A stretch of 52,960 bases of DNA from Ideonella livida (GCF_010499455.1 NZ_JAAGOH010000029.1:1-52960); one strand, 5' to 3'. Shown: positions 15,360-36,121, counted from the stretch's first letter. The notes: generated by a model from the letters alone, not told the origin. A program made the numbers and translations.

Positions 15360-16382
15360 ATGAGCCGGCCGGTGCCGTCGTGGCGGCCGGGGCCGCGTCA
15401 TGGGGTGGCCGCCAGCCGGGTGGCCGTGCCCTCGGACTGGGGGCGCCGTTGGCCGCAGTGCGCCGCCCCGGGCGAGGTGCCGGGCCCGGGCTGGGCCGAC
15501 TTCCTGGCCTGGCGCCTGCCGGCGGTGAACCGGCTGCAGTGGCAGGCCCGGCTGGCCGCCGGCGAGGTGCTGGACGCCCAGGGTCAACCGCTGCCGCTGC
15601 AGGGCCTGGCCCAGGCCGGGGCGCTGTGCTGGTACTGGCGCGAGGTGCCCGATGAGCTGGACTTGCCGGTGCGGCACCAGGTGCTGTTCGAGGATGCGCA
15701 GCTGCTGGTGGTGGACAAGCCTCATTTCCTGCCCATGGCGCCCAAGGGCCGGCATGCGCGGGAGACGCTGCTGGCCCGCCTGCAGGCCGAGCGTGGGGAG
15801 CCGTCCCTGACGCCGCTGCACCGCCTGGATGCGGAGACCGCAGGGGTGGTGCTGCTGGGCCGGCGGCCCGCCGACCGGGCGGCCTATCAGAACCTGTTCC
15901 GCAGCCGGGCGGTGCACAAGACCTACGAGGCGGTGGCGGCGGTGCCGCCCGGCCCGGCGGCACACTGGCCCGCGGGCCATACCCGCGAGGCCCTGCACCA
16001 CCTGGCCCCTGGCGAGCGGTTTCCGCTCATGGCCGCCTGGCCGCAGCGGCCCCCCAACAGCCAGGCGCAGATCACCCTGCTGGCCCGGCGGGAGGGGCGG
16101 GCGCTGTTTCGCCTGGCGCCAAGCACTGGCCGCACCCATCAGCTGCGGGTGCAGATGCTGGCCCTGGGCTGGCCCTTGCTGGGCGACCGCCTCTACCCCA
16201 CCCTCTGGCCGGAGGCGGCCCCGGGGGCGCCGGTCGACCTGCGCCGGCCGCTGCAGCTGCTGGCGCGGGCCATCGCCTTCACCGACCCGGTGAGTGGGCA
16301 GGCGAGGTGTTTTGAGAGCCGGCGCACCCTGCAGGCCTGGGAAGACCCGGCGGGCTGGGCCGGCGACGCCGACGGGGCTTGA
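15360..16382 (+). CDS. RluA-family pseudouridine synthase
   Basis: A 340-aa RNA pseudouridine synthase of the RluA/RsuA superfamily, which isomerises uridine to pseudouridine in rRNA or tRNA. The catalytic block is PLHRLDAETAGVVLL with Asp157 as the nucleophile. Upstream is VLFEDAQLLVVDKPHFLPM (motif I region) and downstream SRAVHKTYEAV and LAPSTGRTHQLRVQM, all in family order. An N-terminal S4-like segment appears as DFLAWRLPAVNRLQWQARL with GEVLDAQG. The exact target uridine cannot be assigned. The ATG at 15360 (MSRPVP) follows a GGGGGG purine run, and the N-terminal likeness to relatives begins soon after. It is convergent with the diguanylate cyclase gene, 10 bp apart. Confidence 0.92.
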   Translation: MSRPVPSWRPGPRHGVAASRVAVPSDWGRRWPQCAAPGEVPGPGWADFLAWRLPAVNRLQWQARLAAGEVLDAQGQPLPLQGLAQAGALCWYWREVPDELDLPVRHQVLFEDAQLLVVDKPHFLPMAPKGRHARETLLARLQAERGEPSLTPLHRLDAETAGVVLLGRRPADRAAYQNLFRSRAVHKTYEAVAAVPPGPAAHWPAGHTREALHHLAPGERFPLMAAWPQRPPNSQAQITLLARREGRALFRLAPSTGRTHQLRVQMLALGWPLLGDRLYPTLWPEAAPGAPVDLRRPLQLLARAIAFTDPVSGQARCFESRRTLQAWEDPAGWAGDADGA

Positions 16383-16392
16383 GCGCGGGCGC

Positions 16393-17988
16393 TCAGAGCA
16401 CCCGGCGGATGGGGGCGTCCGGCGGCGGCGGGGTCTGGTACAGGCTCAGCCCGTCGCGTCCGCTGTGCTTGGTGTGGTAGAGCGCCTGGTCGGCGCGGGT
16501 GAGCAGGTCCTGGGCGCTGGCGTCGATGGCGTCCAGGGTGGCCAGGCCCATGCTCCAGGTGACGGTGAAGCGGGCGCCGGTGTCGTCCACATGGGCCAGC
16601 TCGCGCAGCTCGCGCTGCATGCGGGCGGCCAGGTTGGCGGCGGCCTGCAGGTCGGTGCCCGGAAACAGCACCGCGAACTCCTCGCCACCGTAGCGGGCGG
16701 GTTCGTCCTCGGGCCGCACCAGTTCGGCCAGCGAGCGGCCGGCCAGGGCCAGCACCCGGTCGCCCACCAAGTGGCCCAGGCGGTCGTTGACCTGCTTGAA
16801 GTGGTCCAGGTCGGCCAGCAGCACCGTCAGGGGCCGCCCCTGCTCGCGGGCGTGGCGGATCTCCTCGTCGAGCTTGTGCATGAGCCGGCGGCGGTTGGCC
16901 AGGCCGGTCAGGGCGTCCACATGGGCCAGGCGCTCCAGTTCCTGGTTGAGCTGGGCCAGGTGCTCCTTGGCCTGCAGCAGCCGTTCGCGGGCGGCCCGGG
17001 CCTCGGTGATGTCGCGCAGCATCAGCACGCTGCCCTCCACCCGCCCCTCGCCGTCGGTCACGTGGGTGATGCGGGCCTCCAGCAGGGGGCCGCCGGCGCC
17101 CACCGAGACTTCGGTGGGCTGGGCCGGGCCCAGGCTCTGCAGCCCGGGCAGCAGCTCCTGCAGCGGGCGTCCCAGGCGGTGGCCCACGGTCAGGCCCAGC
17201 AGCTGGCGGGCGGCGGGGTTGAGGTCCACCACCCGGCGGTCGGCCGACAGCACCATCACCCCGTCCTGCAGGCATTCCACCGCCAGGCCGCGGGCCATGG
17301 GCACCAGCTCGAACAGGTTGTGCCGCACCACCGACCACGACAGGGCGGCAAAGGCCAGGGCAAAACCGAAGGGCGTGGGGTCCAGGCGCATGCGCTCGGC
17401 CCACAGCAGGTAGGCCAGGTTGGCACCCACCACCGCCAGCGGGCCCAGCAGCACGATCAGCATGGGCACCCGGTACAGCGGGGAGGCCGAGAAGCGCGCC
17501 ACGATCAGGGTGGTCGCCAGCAGCACCAGGGCGTAGCTGTAGCTGGCGTGCACCGCGTACCACTGGCCGTAGACGATGTGGGCGGTGGGCTGGCCCGCGA
17601 TGGGCTCTATGGCCTGCCAGACCAAGCCGTGGCCCGGGTTGGTGGCCACCAGCAGCAGCGTGGCCAGCGGAATGATCCACAGCAGCACCGCGCGCCGGCC
17701 GTGCTGCCAGCGCCGCCGTCCGGTGTAGGCCAGCACCGCCTGCAGCCACAGCACCGGGGTGGGTGTCACGCCCAGGTATTGCCATTGCGCCACGCAGCGT
17801 CGCAGGTCGGCGTCGGGCAGCAGCACCCACAGGATTTCGGTGCCGCACCACCAGGCCACCGCCAGCCCCAGGCAGGCCAGCTGCCGCCAGGCTGGCCCCT
17901 GACGGCGCAGGGCCACCTGGGTGGCGATTCCCAGGCAGATCAGCATGCCCAGCAGGGAGGGCAGGGCATAGGGCAGCAGTTGGGGCAT
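16393..17988 (-). CDS. Membrane diguanylate cyclase (7TM-PAS-GGDEF)
   Basis: A 531-aa inner-membrane protein. Residues ~1-215 form about seven hydrophobic helices of the N-terminal 7TM histidine-kinase type, residues ~225-335 a PAS domain, then a short coiled-coil linker (RERLLQAKEHLAQLNQEL) and a GGDEF domain (~365-525). The active-site loop is GGEEF at 434-438, an active variant. The product-inhibition I-site RxxD is present as RPED (425-428), exactly five residues before the loop. It should make cyclic-di-GMP and be feedback-inhibited. The start at 17988 (MPQLLPYAL) leads directly into the first helix. The HD-GYP gene at 25.1-26.3 kb could act as the opposing enzyme. It is divergent from the DUF885 gene. 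Confidence 0.94.
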   Translation of the reverse strand: MPQLLPYALPSLLGMLICLGIATQVALRRQGPAWRQLACLGLAVAWWCGTEILWVLLPDADLRRCVAQWQYLGVTPTPVLWLQAVLAYTGRRRWQHGRRAVLLWIIPLATLLLVATNPGHGLVWQAIEPIAGQPTAHIVYGQWYAVHASYSYALVLLATTLIVARFSASPLYRVPMLIVLLGPLAVVGANLAYLLWAERMRLDPTPFGFALAFAALSWSVVRHNLFELVPMARGLAVECLQDGVMVLSADRRVVDLNPAARQLLGLTVGHRLGRPLQELLPGLQSLGPAQPTEVSVGAGGPLLEARITHVTDGEGRVEGSVLMLRDITEARAARERLLQAKEHLAQLNQELERLAHVDALTGLANRRRLMHKLDEEIRHAREQGRPLTVLLADLDHFKQVNDRLGHLVGDRVLALAGRSLAELVRPEDEPARYGGEEFAVLFPGTDLQAAANLAARMQRELRELAHVDDTGARFTVTWSMGLATLDAIDASAQDLLTRADQALYHTKHSGRDGLSLYQTPPPPDAPIRRVL

Positions 17989-18236
17989 GAAAGGTAGCGC
18001 CCGCCTTCCCGGCGGGGCAGGGTCGACCACGGCAGTGGGGCCCAATGCTAACGGCCAGGGCCCCGGGCGGCGGGGCATTTCCGGGTCTGCGCTAGGGGAC
18101 GACGGACGCACGGTGGCCGCTGCCCGGCGCCGGCCGGTGTCGCCGCCGCGACGGCCGGTGCGCCGCGGCGTGTGCGGACAAGGCGGAAGGTGGCAGGCTG
18201 TGGACCTTCCCGGCTCCACCGGCCTTTGTCGCCAAG

Positions 18237-20078
18237 ATGTCCATGCGCCTCCAGCCGCCCCCCTCTCCCGCCCGCCGCCGTCTTCTGCGTGCCGGTCTGG
18301 CTTGGCCCGCTGCCCTGGGCGTGTCGCGGGCGGCATCGCTGTCCCCCGCCCTCGCGGCCCCTTCCGCACCGCCCGGGCCGGTCCACCGCCTGGCCGACAG
18401 CCTGCTGGAGGGCCTGCTGTCGCACGACCCGTTCTGGGCCAGCCAACTGGGCCTGGCGACGCCTGAGCAGGCCGCCAGCCTGCCGCGGCACCTCTTCCCC
18501 GACGGCCAGGCCGCCTGGCGGGACTGGGTGCGGCGGTCGCGGCAGGCGCTGCAGCCCTGGGCGCAGGCGCAGCCGGATGACCCGGCCGAGCGGTGTCTGC
18601 TGGCGGTGCTGCGTCATGACCTGGACGATTTCGAGGCCGGTCTGGACTTTCCCGACGAGCTGCTGCCGCTGCACCACCTGGGCGACGACCCGCTGACCCA
18701 GCTGGCGCAGGTGCCGGGCAATGGCCTGAGCGCCCTGGACAGCGTGGCGGCGCACCAGGCGCATCTGCAGCGTCTGGCCGCCCTGCCGGCCTGGTGCGCC
18801 CAGGCCCGACACCAGCTGCGCCAGGGCATGGTCCAGGGGGTGGTGCTGCCGCGGCCTGTGGTGGCCCGCCTGGCGCCGCAGCTGGCCACCCTGGGCCGGA
18901 CCGATCCGCGCCACAACCCTTTCTACGAGGCGCCGCGCCGGCTGGCCGAGCTGCGCCTGTCCGGCGCCGACCGGCAGCGCCTGCAGGCCCGCTACCGCAC
19001 CGTGCTGGAGCGCGAGGTGCTGCCGGCGGTGCGGGACCTGGCCGCCTTCCTGGCGCGGGACTACCGCCCGCGCGACAGCGCCGGCTGGGGAGGGCTGAGC
19101 GGAGGGGCCGCCTGGTACGCCCACGCGGTGCGCAGTGCCACCACCCGCGACCTCAGCCCGCAGGCGGTGCATGAGCTGGGTCGCCAGGAGGTGGCGCGTC
19201 TGCAGGCGGCGCTGCGCGCACTGGCGGACCGCTGGGGGGGCTGGCCCGCCGGGCAGCCACTGGGGCGGTTTCTGGCCACCTATGGGGCGCGGCCGGCCGT
19301 GCGCCCCTTCCGCACGGGGCAGGAGGTGGTGGCGGCCTACGAGCGGCTGGATGCACGGCTGCAGGACCGCCTGCCAGCGCTGTTTGGCCGGCGGCCGCGG
19401 GCGCCGCTGGCCATCCGCCTGGAGCCGGCGCTCACCCGCGACACGGCTTCGGACCACTACAGCCCGCCGGCAGCCGATGGCAGCCGGCCCGGGGTGTTCT
19501 TCGCGGTGGTCACGGACCCGCGCCAATACGCCACCACCGGCATGGCCAGCCTGCTGCTGCACGAGGGCTCACCGGGCCACCACTTCCAGATCGCGCTGGC
19601 GCAGGAGCTGCCGCTGAGCCGCTGGCAGCGCTTTGTCGGCCATGACGCCTATGCCGAGGGCTGGGCGCACTATGCCGAGACCCTGGGCGGCCCCCTGGGC
19701 CTGTACGAGGACCCCGATGCCCTGCTGGGCCACCTGGGCGATGCGTTGCTGCGGGCGGCCCGCCTGGTGGTGGACACCGGCCTGCATGACCAGGGCTGGA
19801 GCCATGCGCAGGCCTGCCAGACCCTGGAGGCGCTGGCCGGTCTGTCGCCACGCGAGGCCCGGGTGGAGGTGGAGCGCTACATGGTCTGGCCCGGTCAGGC
19901 CCTGGCCTATGCCACCGGTCGACGTGGCATCGAGGCCCTGCGCGAGCGTTGCCGCGAGCGGCAGGGCGCCGGCTTCTCGCTGGCCGCCTTCCACGACCTG
20001 GTGCTCTCGGCCGGCAGCCTGCCCATGGCGGTGCTGGAGCAACAGGTGCTGGAGGGGGCCGGCACCGCCCCGGCCTGA
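18237..20078 (+). CDS. Exported DUF885 metallopeptidase-like protein
   Basis: A 613-aa protein of the DUF885 family. The zinc-site motif is LLHEGSPGHHFQ (His442, Glu443, His448), followed by the second conserved block YAEGWAHYAETLG, both hallmarks of DUF885 and similar to gluzincin peptidases. The N-terminus (PARRRLLRAGLAWPAALGV, residues 11-29, then up to about ALAA) has the twin-arginine and Ala-rich core of a Tat signal, so the protein is probably folded before export to the periplasm. Alternative starts are at 18237 and 18243. It is divergent from the diguanylate cyclase gene (248 bp) and convergent with the hybrid kinase operon. The substrate is unknown; family members are annotated as peptidases mainly by fold. 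Confidence 0.92.
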   Translation: MSMRLQPPPSPARRRLLRAGLAWPAALGVSRAASLSPALAAPSAPPGPVHRLADSLLEGLLSHDPFWASQLGLATPEQAASLPRHLFPDGQAAWRDWVRRSRQALQPWAQAQPDDPAERCLLAVLRHDLDDFEAGLDFPDELLPLHHLGDDPLTQLAQVPGNGLSALDSVAAHQAHLQRLAALPAWCAQARHQLRQGMVQGVVLPRPVVARLAPQLATLGRTDPRHNPFYEAPRRLAELRLSGADRQRLQARYRTVLEREVLPAVRDLAAFLARDYRPRDSAGWGGLSGGAAWYAHAVRSATTRDLSPQAVHELGRQEVARLQAALRALADRWGGWPAGQPLGRFLATYGARPAVRPFRTGQEVVAAYERLDARLQDRLPALFGRRPRAPLAIRLEPALTRDTASDHYSPPAADGSRPGVFFAVVTDPRQYATTGMASLLLHEGSPGHHFQIALAQELPLSRWQRFVGHDAYAEGWAHYAETLGGPLGLYEDPDALLGHLGDALLRAARLVVDTGLHDQGWSHAQACQTLEALAGLSPREARVEVERYMVWPGQALAYATGRRGIEALRERCRERQGAGFSLAAFHDLVLSAGSLPMAVLEQQVLEGAGTAPA

Positions 20079-20143
20079 GCCTCGGTCTGGCGGCCCGGCT
20101 CACGGGCGCCGGCGTCGGCGTTCAGTCTGCGCTCCATCTGCGC

Positions 20144-26256
<6,113 letters not shown>

Positions 26257-26287
26257 GGGGTATGGGGTATGTCCGGTTCTGGATCGC

Positions 26288-31258
<4,971 letters not shown>

Positions 31259-31474
31259 GGGGCAGGGCGTTGAGGGCGGCGACGGCGCCCTGCCGCCGCG
31301 GCAGGGATGCGGGCGTCGCACGGGCGAAAACCTGATCTCCAGTGTCGATACTAGCGCCGCGACGCCCCTGCCAGGCCTGCGGATTACGCCGAAGGCGCAA
31401 GAATTTGAAGACCGCCCGGGCAGGGTGGCGACCACGGGTGATCCGCATGGCCTGCCCTTTGCTAGAGGGTTCGC

Positions 31475-32227
31475 ATGAGCCTCCATCAACTCCGCGTGCT
31501 GGTGATCCAGCCCGAGACCCAGGACGATGCCGCCAGCCTGGGCCGGCACCTGCGACTGCGCGGCGTGCCCACCGACCTGTGCGAGGTGGAGGCCGGCGCT
31601 GAGGTGCCGCTGGATGCCTCGCCCTGGCACGCGGTGGCGGTGCTGGGCGGCACCATGAGCGTCCACGATGACTTGCCCTTTCTGCCTCGTGTGCGGGCCC
31701 TGTTGCGTGATGCCGTGGCCCGCGACATCCCGGTACTGGGCCACTGTCTGGGGGGCCAGCTGCTGGCCCAGGCCCTGGGGGGGCGGGTGGTGGACAACCC
31801 CAACCCGGAGATCGGCTGGTGGCCGGTCCAGCACAACGGTTCGGCTCTGGCCCGGGACTGGTTGGGCGAGGAGGCACTGATGATGCTGTTCCACTGGCAC
31901 TTCCAGACCTTTGAGCTGCCCGCGCAGGCCCAGCTGCTGGCCCGCAGCGCGGCCTGTCGCCACCAGGCCTTTGCCTTGGGTCCGCACCTGGGCATGCAGT
32001 TCCACGTGGAGGTGGATGCGGCCAAGCTGGCCCGCTGGTGCCAGGAGGCTCCACCCTCCGGCAGCCCCCTGGCCGCCCTGCCCAGTGTGCAAACGCCAGA
32101 GCGCATGCGCGCCGACACCTGGGTCCACCTGGACGCCTGCCAGCGCTTGGCCACCCGGCTGTATGACCGGTGGCTGGCCCTGGCGCGGGCCCGTCTGGTG
32201 CTGGGCCGCCTGACCGCCAGGACCTGA
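31475..32227 (+). CDS. Type 1 glutamine amidotransferase-like protein
   Basis: A 250-aa class I glutamine amidotransferase domain that stands alone. The nucleophile elbow is [12 protein letters not shown] with Cys91; the other triad residues are His177 and Glu179 in MQFHVEVD. The oxyanion region [10 protein letters not shown] is also present. Stand-alone members of this GMP-synthase-like group are often listed as GMP synthase, but no synthetase domain is present and the acceptor reaction is unknown. Some members are gamma-glutamyl hydrolases acting on gamma-glutamylated amines. AGAGGG lies about 7 bases before the ATG. It is divergent from the CBS hybrid kinase with a 216-bp shared region. 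Confidence 0.92.
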   Translation: MSLHQLRVLVIQPETQDDAASLGRHLRLRGVPTDLCEVEAGAEVPLDASPWHAVAVLGGTMSVHDDLPFLPRVRALLRDAVARDIPVLGHCLGGQLLAQALGGRVVDNPNPEIGWWPVQHNGSALARDWLGEEALMMLFHWHFQTFELPAQAQLLARSAACRHQAFALGPHLGMQFHVEVDAAKLARWCQEAPPSGSPLAALPSVQTPERMRADTWVHLDACQRLATRLYDRWLALARARLVLGRLTART

Positions 32228-32469
32228 GCCGGGGGGTGGCGCCGCCGCAGGGCACCAAGCCGCGCCGCCTCTTTTCCCGGTGAACCCCTGGCGGAGGCGG
32301 GAGGCGATGCCATGGCCCTTGCGGCGCCCGGCCAGGGCGAGCGCCGGCAGCAGCCCGGCGATGAGGTCCGGCTGGACGCTGCGCGTCTTGCACGCCGAGC
32401 GCTACGGGCCTCAGGGCGCGCGCGACGGGGTGACGCGCAGCCCTTTGCGGCTGGCGCCGCCGCCTGACC

Positions 32470-32775
32470 TCAAGGCGTGGCGCCGGTCTTCTGCGGCTGG
32501 GGCGGGCAGGTGGTTGCCGCGGCCGGGCGTGTGGCCTCCTCCAACGCGGTGAGCCACAGCAAGGCCTGGTGCCGGTTGTCCTGGCACATCTCCTGGCTGG
32601 GTTGCAGCTGGCCGCACACCGCCGGCCGGGTGGGCTGGCCGAACAGGCGGCAGCGCCAGGTCTCGTCCAGGTGAGGGCAAGCTACCCCGGCGGGCTTGCC
32701 GTGGGGCAGACCGGGCAGGGGGCTGGAGATGGAGGGGGCGATGCAGCACGCAGCGCATCCGGGTCGGCAGTTCAC
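32470..32775 (-). CDS. YkgJ-family cysteine-cluster protein
   Basis: A 101-aa protein starting at GTG 32775. The N-terminal signature CRPGCAACC (Cys3, 7, 10, 11) is followed by a conserved central segment with GLPHGKPAGVACPHL, then CRLFG and PAVCGQ, the arrangement of the YkgJ family (UPF0153 type). The cysteines probably bind zinc or an iron-sulfur cluster. No export signal is seen. Function is unknown in this family. The C-terminal quarter is Ala/Pro/Thr-rich. The 242-bp gap to the amidotransferase gene contains no feature I can support. Upstream lie two parS-like sites within 80 bp of its start, so its promoter region overlaps the presumed ParB-bound segment. Confidence 0.9.
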   Translation of the reverse strand: MNCRPGCAACCIAPSISSPLPGLPHGKPAGVACPHLDETWRCRLFGQPTRPAVCGQLQPSQEMCQDNRHQALLWLTALEEATRPAAATTCPPQPQKTGATP

Positions 32776-32783
32776 CCGCGGAT

Positions 32784-32799
32784 TGTTTCACGTGGAACG
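32784..32799. promoter_or_regulatory. parS-like site
   Basis: TGTTTCACGTGGAACG is a 15-of-16 match to the parS form TGTTTCACGTGGAACA, the ParB recognition palindrome of bacterial chromosomes. It sits 9 bp upstream of the ykgJ-family start codon. Confidence 0.8.
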
Positions 32800-32836
32800 G
32801 GGCGTGATGTCGCGGGCCTCGACGCGCAGAGTGCGC

Positions 32837-32852
32837 CGTTTCACGTGAAACC
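32837..32852. promoter_or_regulatory. parS-like site
   Basis: CGTTTCACGTGAAACC has a perfect 14-bp palindromic core GTTTCACGTGAAAC, identical to that of the parS consensus. Only the outermost bases differ. It lies 53 bp from the preceding site, centre to centre. Confidence 0.8.
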
Positions 32853-32910
32853 ATCGCCCACCCGGCAGCGTGCTTCGGTGCGCTTGCAGGTCCCGTCGCC
32901 ATCCGCCGCA

Positions 32911-32957
32911 CGCCGCCGCCCTCCGCCGCCGCCCTCCGCCGCCGCCCTCCGCCGCCG
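32911..32957 (+). repeat. 13-bp tandem repeat
   Basis: The unit CTCCGCCGCCGCC recurs about 3.5 times with only the final copy diverging. It is a GC-rich microsatellite-like array between the parS-like sites and mnmG, prone to slippage. Confidence 0.8.
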
Positions 32958-33022
32958 GCCACCAAGACCCCGCCCCCTTGTGGGGGACCGTCCGGCCCGC
33001 TGGGCGCGCAGGAGGTGGCCCG

Positions 33023-33028
33023 TAAAAT
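33023..33028 (+). promoter_or_regulatory. Possible -10 element for mnmG
   Basis: TAAAAT within CCCGTAAAATCAGGG resembles the -10 hexamer seen at many betaproteobacterial promoters. No good -35 is found at 16-18 bp. It lies about 277 bp before the mnmG start, implying a long leader. Weak call. Confidence 0.3.
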
Positions 33029-33304
33029 CAGGGACAAAAGACGGGGGTGGCGGCAAAGCGCCGTGCCGGCTTTCTGCGGGGATCGGGGCCTGTCTTGTGC
33101 GTGGCTGGCCGCGGCCGCAGGGCCAGTGTCCTGCCCTGTGTCCGGTCGATGGTTTCCGCGTCCAGGTGGCGGTCTCGCCGTATCCCGCCGGCCTGTATCC
33201 CCGCCTGAGGGCCGCCGCCCTAGCCGCCCGGTCCCACCGCCGCAGGGCGCACCGGCCTCACCTGTCCCACCTGTTTCGACTTCCGTCCCAGAAAGCTTCT
33301 TGCC

Positions 33305-35365
33305 ATGTTGTATCCCCAGGAGTTCGACGTCATCGTCGTCGGTGGCGGCCACGCCGGCACCGAGGCGGCACTGGCGTCCGCCCGCATGGGCTGCGCCACG
33401 CTGCTGCTCACCCACAACATCGAGACGCTGGGGCAGATGAGCTGCAACCCGTCCATCGGTGGCATCGGCAAGGGCCACCTGGTCAAGGAAGTGGATGCCC
33501 TGGGCGGCGCCATGGGCCTGGCCACCGACGAGGGGGGCATCCAGTTCCGCATCCTCAACGGCTCCAAGGGGCCGGCGGTGCGTGCCACCCGGGCACAGGC
33601 CGACCGCATCCTCTACAAGGCGGCCATTCGCCGGCGCCTGGAGAACCAGGCGAACCTCTGGCTGTTCCAGCAGGCGGTGGAAGACCTGATGGTCGAGGGG
33701 GACCGGGTGGTGGGCGCGGTGACGCAGGTGGGCATCGCCTTCCGCGCCCGCACAGTGGTGCTCACGGCCGGCACCTTCCTGGACGGCAAGATCCACGTGG
33801 GCCTGCAGAACCACCCGGGTGGGCGGGCGGGGGATGCACCGGCGGTGCGCCTGTCCGCCCGCCTGAAAGAGCTGCAGTTGCCCCAGGGCCGGCTCAAGAC
33901 CGGCACCCCGCCGCGCATCGACGGACGCAGCATCGACTTCAGCCGCTTGACCGAGCAACCGGGTGATGGGGTGGACCGTGTGGGCCGCTATGGCGAGTCG
34001 GCGCCCACCGGGCCGGAAGTGCCCGTGTTCAGCTTCCTGGGCGATGCGGCCATGCACCCGCGTCAGTTGCCGTGCTGGATCACCCACACCAACGAGCGGA
34101 CCCACGAGATCATCCGCTCCGGCTTTGACCGCAGCCCGATGTTCACCGGTGTCATCGAGGGCGTGGGCCCGCGCTACTGCCCCAGCATCGAGGACAAGAT
34201 CAACCGCTTTGCGGACAAGGACTCGCACCAGATCTTCCTGGAGCCCGAGGGGCTGACCACGCACGAGTTCTACCCCAACGGCATCTCCACCAGCTTGCCG
34301 TTTGACATCCAGTTGGCGGCGGTGCGCTCCATGCCCGGACTGGAGAACGCTTTCATCCTGCGGCCGGGCTACGCCATCGAGTACGACTACTTTGACCCGC
34401 GTGCGCTCAAGGGCAGCTTTGAGACCCGGCAGATCCAGGGCCTGTTCTTTGCCGGTCAGATCAACGGCACCACCGGTTACGAGGAGGCCGCGGCACAAGG
34501 CCTGTACGCCGGCGCCAATGCCGCCCTGCAGGCCCAGGGCCGGGAGCCGCTGGGCCTGCGCCGCGACCAGGCCTACCTGGGTGTGCTGGTGGACGACCTG
34601 ATCACCAAGGGGGTGACCGAGCCCTACCGCATGTTCACCAGCCGCGCCGAGTACCGCCTGCAGCTGCGCGAGGACAACGCCGACGCCCGACTGACCGAGC
34701 TTGGCCGTGGCCTGGGCTTGGTGGATGACACGCGCTGGGCGGCCTTCGAGCGCAAGCGCGAGGCCGTGGCCCGTGAGACGGAGCGCCTCAAGAGCACCTG
34801 GGTGCATCCGGCCATCCTGCCGGCCGACGCGGGCGAGCGGCTGCTGGGCAAGGCCATCGAGCGTGAGTACAGCCTGGCCGACCTGTTGCGGCGCCCCGGG
34901 GTGGACTACGACAAGGTGGCGGAGATTGCCGCGCTGGCGCGGCCCGAGGCCGGTGTTTCACGTGAAACCCGTCACACTGAACTGGGCGCCACGCTGGCCG
35001 AGGCCGTGCTCGAACAGGTGGAGATTGCCATCAAGTACGCTGGCTACATCGACAAGCAGGTGGAGGAGGTGGAGCGTGCCCAGGCCTACGACCACCTGCG
35101 GCTGCCGGCCGAGCTGGACTACGCCCAGGTCACGGCGCTGAGCCATGAAGTGCGGCAGAAGCTGGCCCGGCAACGGCCGGAGACCCTGGGGCAGGCCTCG
35201 CGCATTTCCGGTGTGACGCCGGCGGCCATTTCGCTGCTGCTGGTGCACCTCAAGAAGAAGCGCTTCAAGGGCTTTGGCGGGCGCGAGGAGGGCGGGGTCG
35301 CCGACACGACCGTCGACACGACCGCCGCAGCGGCCGACGGCGCGGGGGTGGCCTCGGCCACCTGA
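33305..35365 (+). CDS. mnmG: tRNA uridine-5-carboxymethylaminomethyl modification enzyme MnmG
   Basis: A 686-aa FAD protein (GidA) that, with MnmE, installs carboxymethylaminomethyl groups on U34 of tRNAs in the cytoplasm. The N-terminal FAD motif is [12 protein letters not shown], followed by [31 protein letters not shown] and the C-terminal FAD contact [21 protein letters not shown] are also family signatures. Length exceeds the usual ~630 by about 30-40 residues through an Ala/Thr/Gly-rich tail ([15 protein letters not shown]). The ATG 33305 fits the family N-terminus. A parS-like site (34954-34969) lies inside the gene, encoding GVSRETR. It begins the mnmG-rsmG-lysE-parA set. Confidence 0.97.
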   Translation: MLYPQEFDVIVVGGGHAGTEAALASARMGCATLLLTHNIETLGQMSCNPSIGGIGKGHLVKEVDALGGAMGLATDEGGIQFRILNGSKGPAVRATRAQADRILYKAAIRRRLENQANLWLFQQAVEDLMVEGDRVVGAVTQVGIAFRARTVVLTAGTFLDGKIHVGLQNHPGGRAGDAPAVRLSARLKELQLPQGRLKTGTPPRIDGRSIDFSRLTEQPGDGVDRVGRYGESAPTGPEVPVFSFLGDAAMHPRQLPCWITHTNERTHEIIRSGFDRSPMFTGVIEGVGPRYCPSIEDKINRFADKDSHQIFLEPEGLTTHEFYPNGISTSLPFDIQLAAVRSMPGLENAFILRPGYAIEYDYFDPRALKGSFETRQIQGLFFAGQINGTTGYEEAAAQGLYAGANAALQAQGREPLGLRRDQAYLGVLVDDLITKGVTEPYRMFTSRAEYRLQLREDNADARLTELGRGLGLVDDTRWAAFERKREAVARETERLKSTWVHPAILPADAGERLLGKAIEREYSLADLLRRPGVDYDKVAEIAALARPEAGVSRETRHTELGATLAEAVLEQVEIAIKYAGYIDKQVEEVERAQAYDHLRLPAELDYAQVTALSHEVRQKLARQRPETLGQASRISGVTPAAISLLLVHLKKKRFKGFGGREEGGVADTTVDTTAAAADGAGVASAT
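34954..34969. promoter_or_regulatory. parS-like site within mnmG
   Basis: TGTTTCACGTGAAACC matches the parS consensus TGTTTCACGTGAAACA at 15 of 16 bases, including the whole palindromic core. It lies in the coding region for the mnmG C-terminal domain. Confidence 0.8.
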
Positions 35366-35413
35366 GGCCGCGGCCGCTGGCGACGCAGGGCGGGCAGGGG
35401 AGACAATCGCCCC

Positions 35414-36070
35414 ATGCCTTCTGCCTCCCAAGACCTCAAGCCCCTCCTGACCCAGGGCCTGTCCGCCCTGGCGCTGGACCTGGACGCGGCCACCGTCGAC
35501 GGCCTGCTGGCCTACCTGGACCTGATCGGCCGCTGGAACAAGGTCTACAACCTCACCGCCATCCGCGACCCACGGGAGATGCTGCACCAGCACCTGCTGG
35601 ATTGCCTGGCCGTGGTGCCGCCGCTGCGCACCGCCCTGGCCGGCCTGCCGGCGCCCCGTGTGCTGGACGTGGGCAGCGGCGCCGGCCTGCCCGGTGTGGT
35701 GCTGGCCCTGTGCAACCCCGGCTGGACCGTGCACTGCGTGGACACCGTGGCCAAGAAGGCCACCTTCATCCGCCAGGTGGCGGCCGAGCTGGGCCTGACC
35801 GGCCGCCTGGTGGGCGTGCATGCCCGGGTGGAGGCCATGGACAGCACGCACGACCTGGTCACCTCGCGGGCCTTTGCCTCGCTGGCCGACTTCACCCACC
35901 TCACCCGGGCACGGTTGGCCCCGGGGGCGCGCTGGGCCGCCATGAAGGCCCGCCTGAGCGAGGCCGAGCGCGCCGAGCTGCCCGCTGACGTGCGCCTGCT
36001 GCAGGTGGAGCCGCTGCGCGTGCCGGGGCTGGACGCCGAGCGCTGCCTGGTCTGGCTGCAACCGGCCTGA
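35414..36070 (+). CDS. rsmG: 16S rRNA (guanine-527-N7) methyltransferase
   Basis: A 218-aa SAM-dependent methyltransferase (GidB) that methylates N7 of G527 in 16S rRNA. The SAM-binding motif is RVLDVGSGAGLPGVVLAL, preceded by WNKVYNLTAIRDPREM, a strong family signature, with RAFASLADF downstream. Length is typical. AGGGGAGA lies about 12 bases before the ATG. It follows mnmG by 48 bp, the standard order in Proteobacteria, and leads into a lysE gene. Confidence 0.97.
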   Translation: MPSASQDLKPLLTQGLSALALDLDAATVDGLLAYLDLIGRWNKVYNLTAIRDPREMLHQHLLDCLAVVPPLRTALAGLPAPRVLDVGSGAGLPGVVLALCNPGWTVHCVDTVAKKATFIRQVAAELGLTGRLVGVHARVEAMDSTHDLVTSRAFASLADFTHLTRARLAPGARWAAMKARLSEAERAELPADVRLLQVEPLRVPGLDAERCLVWLQPA

Positions 36071-36121
36071 GCCCGCCTGCGCGTGCCGACCATGTTCACC
36101 GCCCTGCTCCAAGGCCCCTTC

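Larger units (their letters stand above)
32776..33304. other. 529-bp intergenic region with two parS-like sites, a 13-bp tandem repeat and mnmG promoter area
   Basis: No gene is convincing here on either strand. The region contains parS-like sites at 32784 and 32837, a tandem repeat at 32911-32957 and a TAAAAT at 33023. The 3' part (about 33050-33290) is rich in Cys/Arg/Pro-coding shadow frames without a start or ribosome site, and may be the mnmG leader. Confidence 0.7.

Noticed and set aside
15052-15363. A 103-codon frame before the pseudouridine synthase, with GGAG upstream and an ATGA overlap
   Set aside because: Its third codon positions are not G/C-rich as in every true gene here, the peptide is Gly/Ala-heavy without a recognisable feature, and the frame lies in the atypical gene-free region.
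14671-15363. Possible replication origin in the AT-rich region
   Set aside because: No TTATCCACA DnaA boxes and no dnaA/dnaN neighbours are seen; AT content alone is insufficient.
32280-32552. Possible 90-codon frame between the amidotransferase and YkgJ genes
   Set aside because: No ribosome-binding site, overlaps the YkgJ gene, and no protein-like motif.
32841-33056. Minus-strand 71-codon frame across the 13-bp repeats
   Set aside because: The Arg/Gly-rich peptide is produced by the repeat itself; no start signal.
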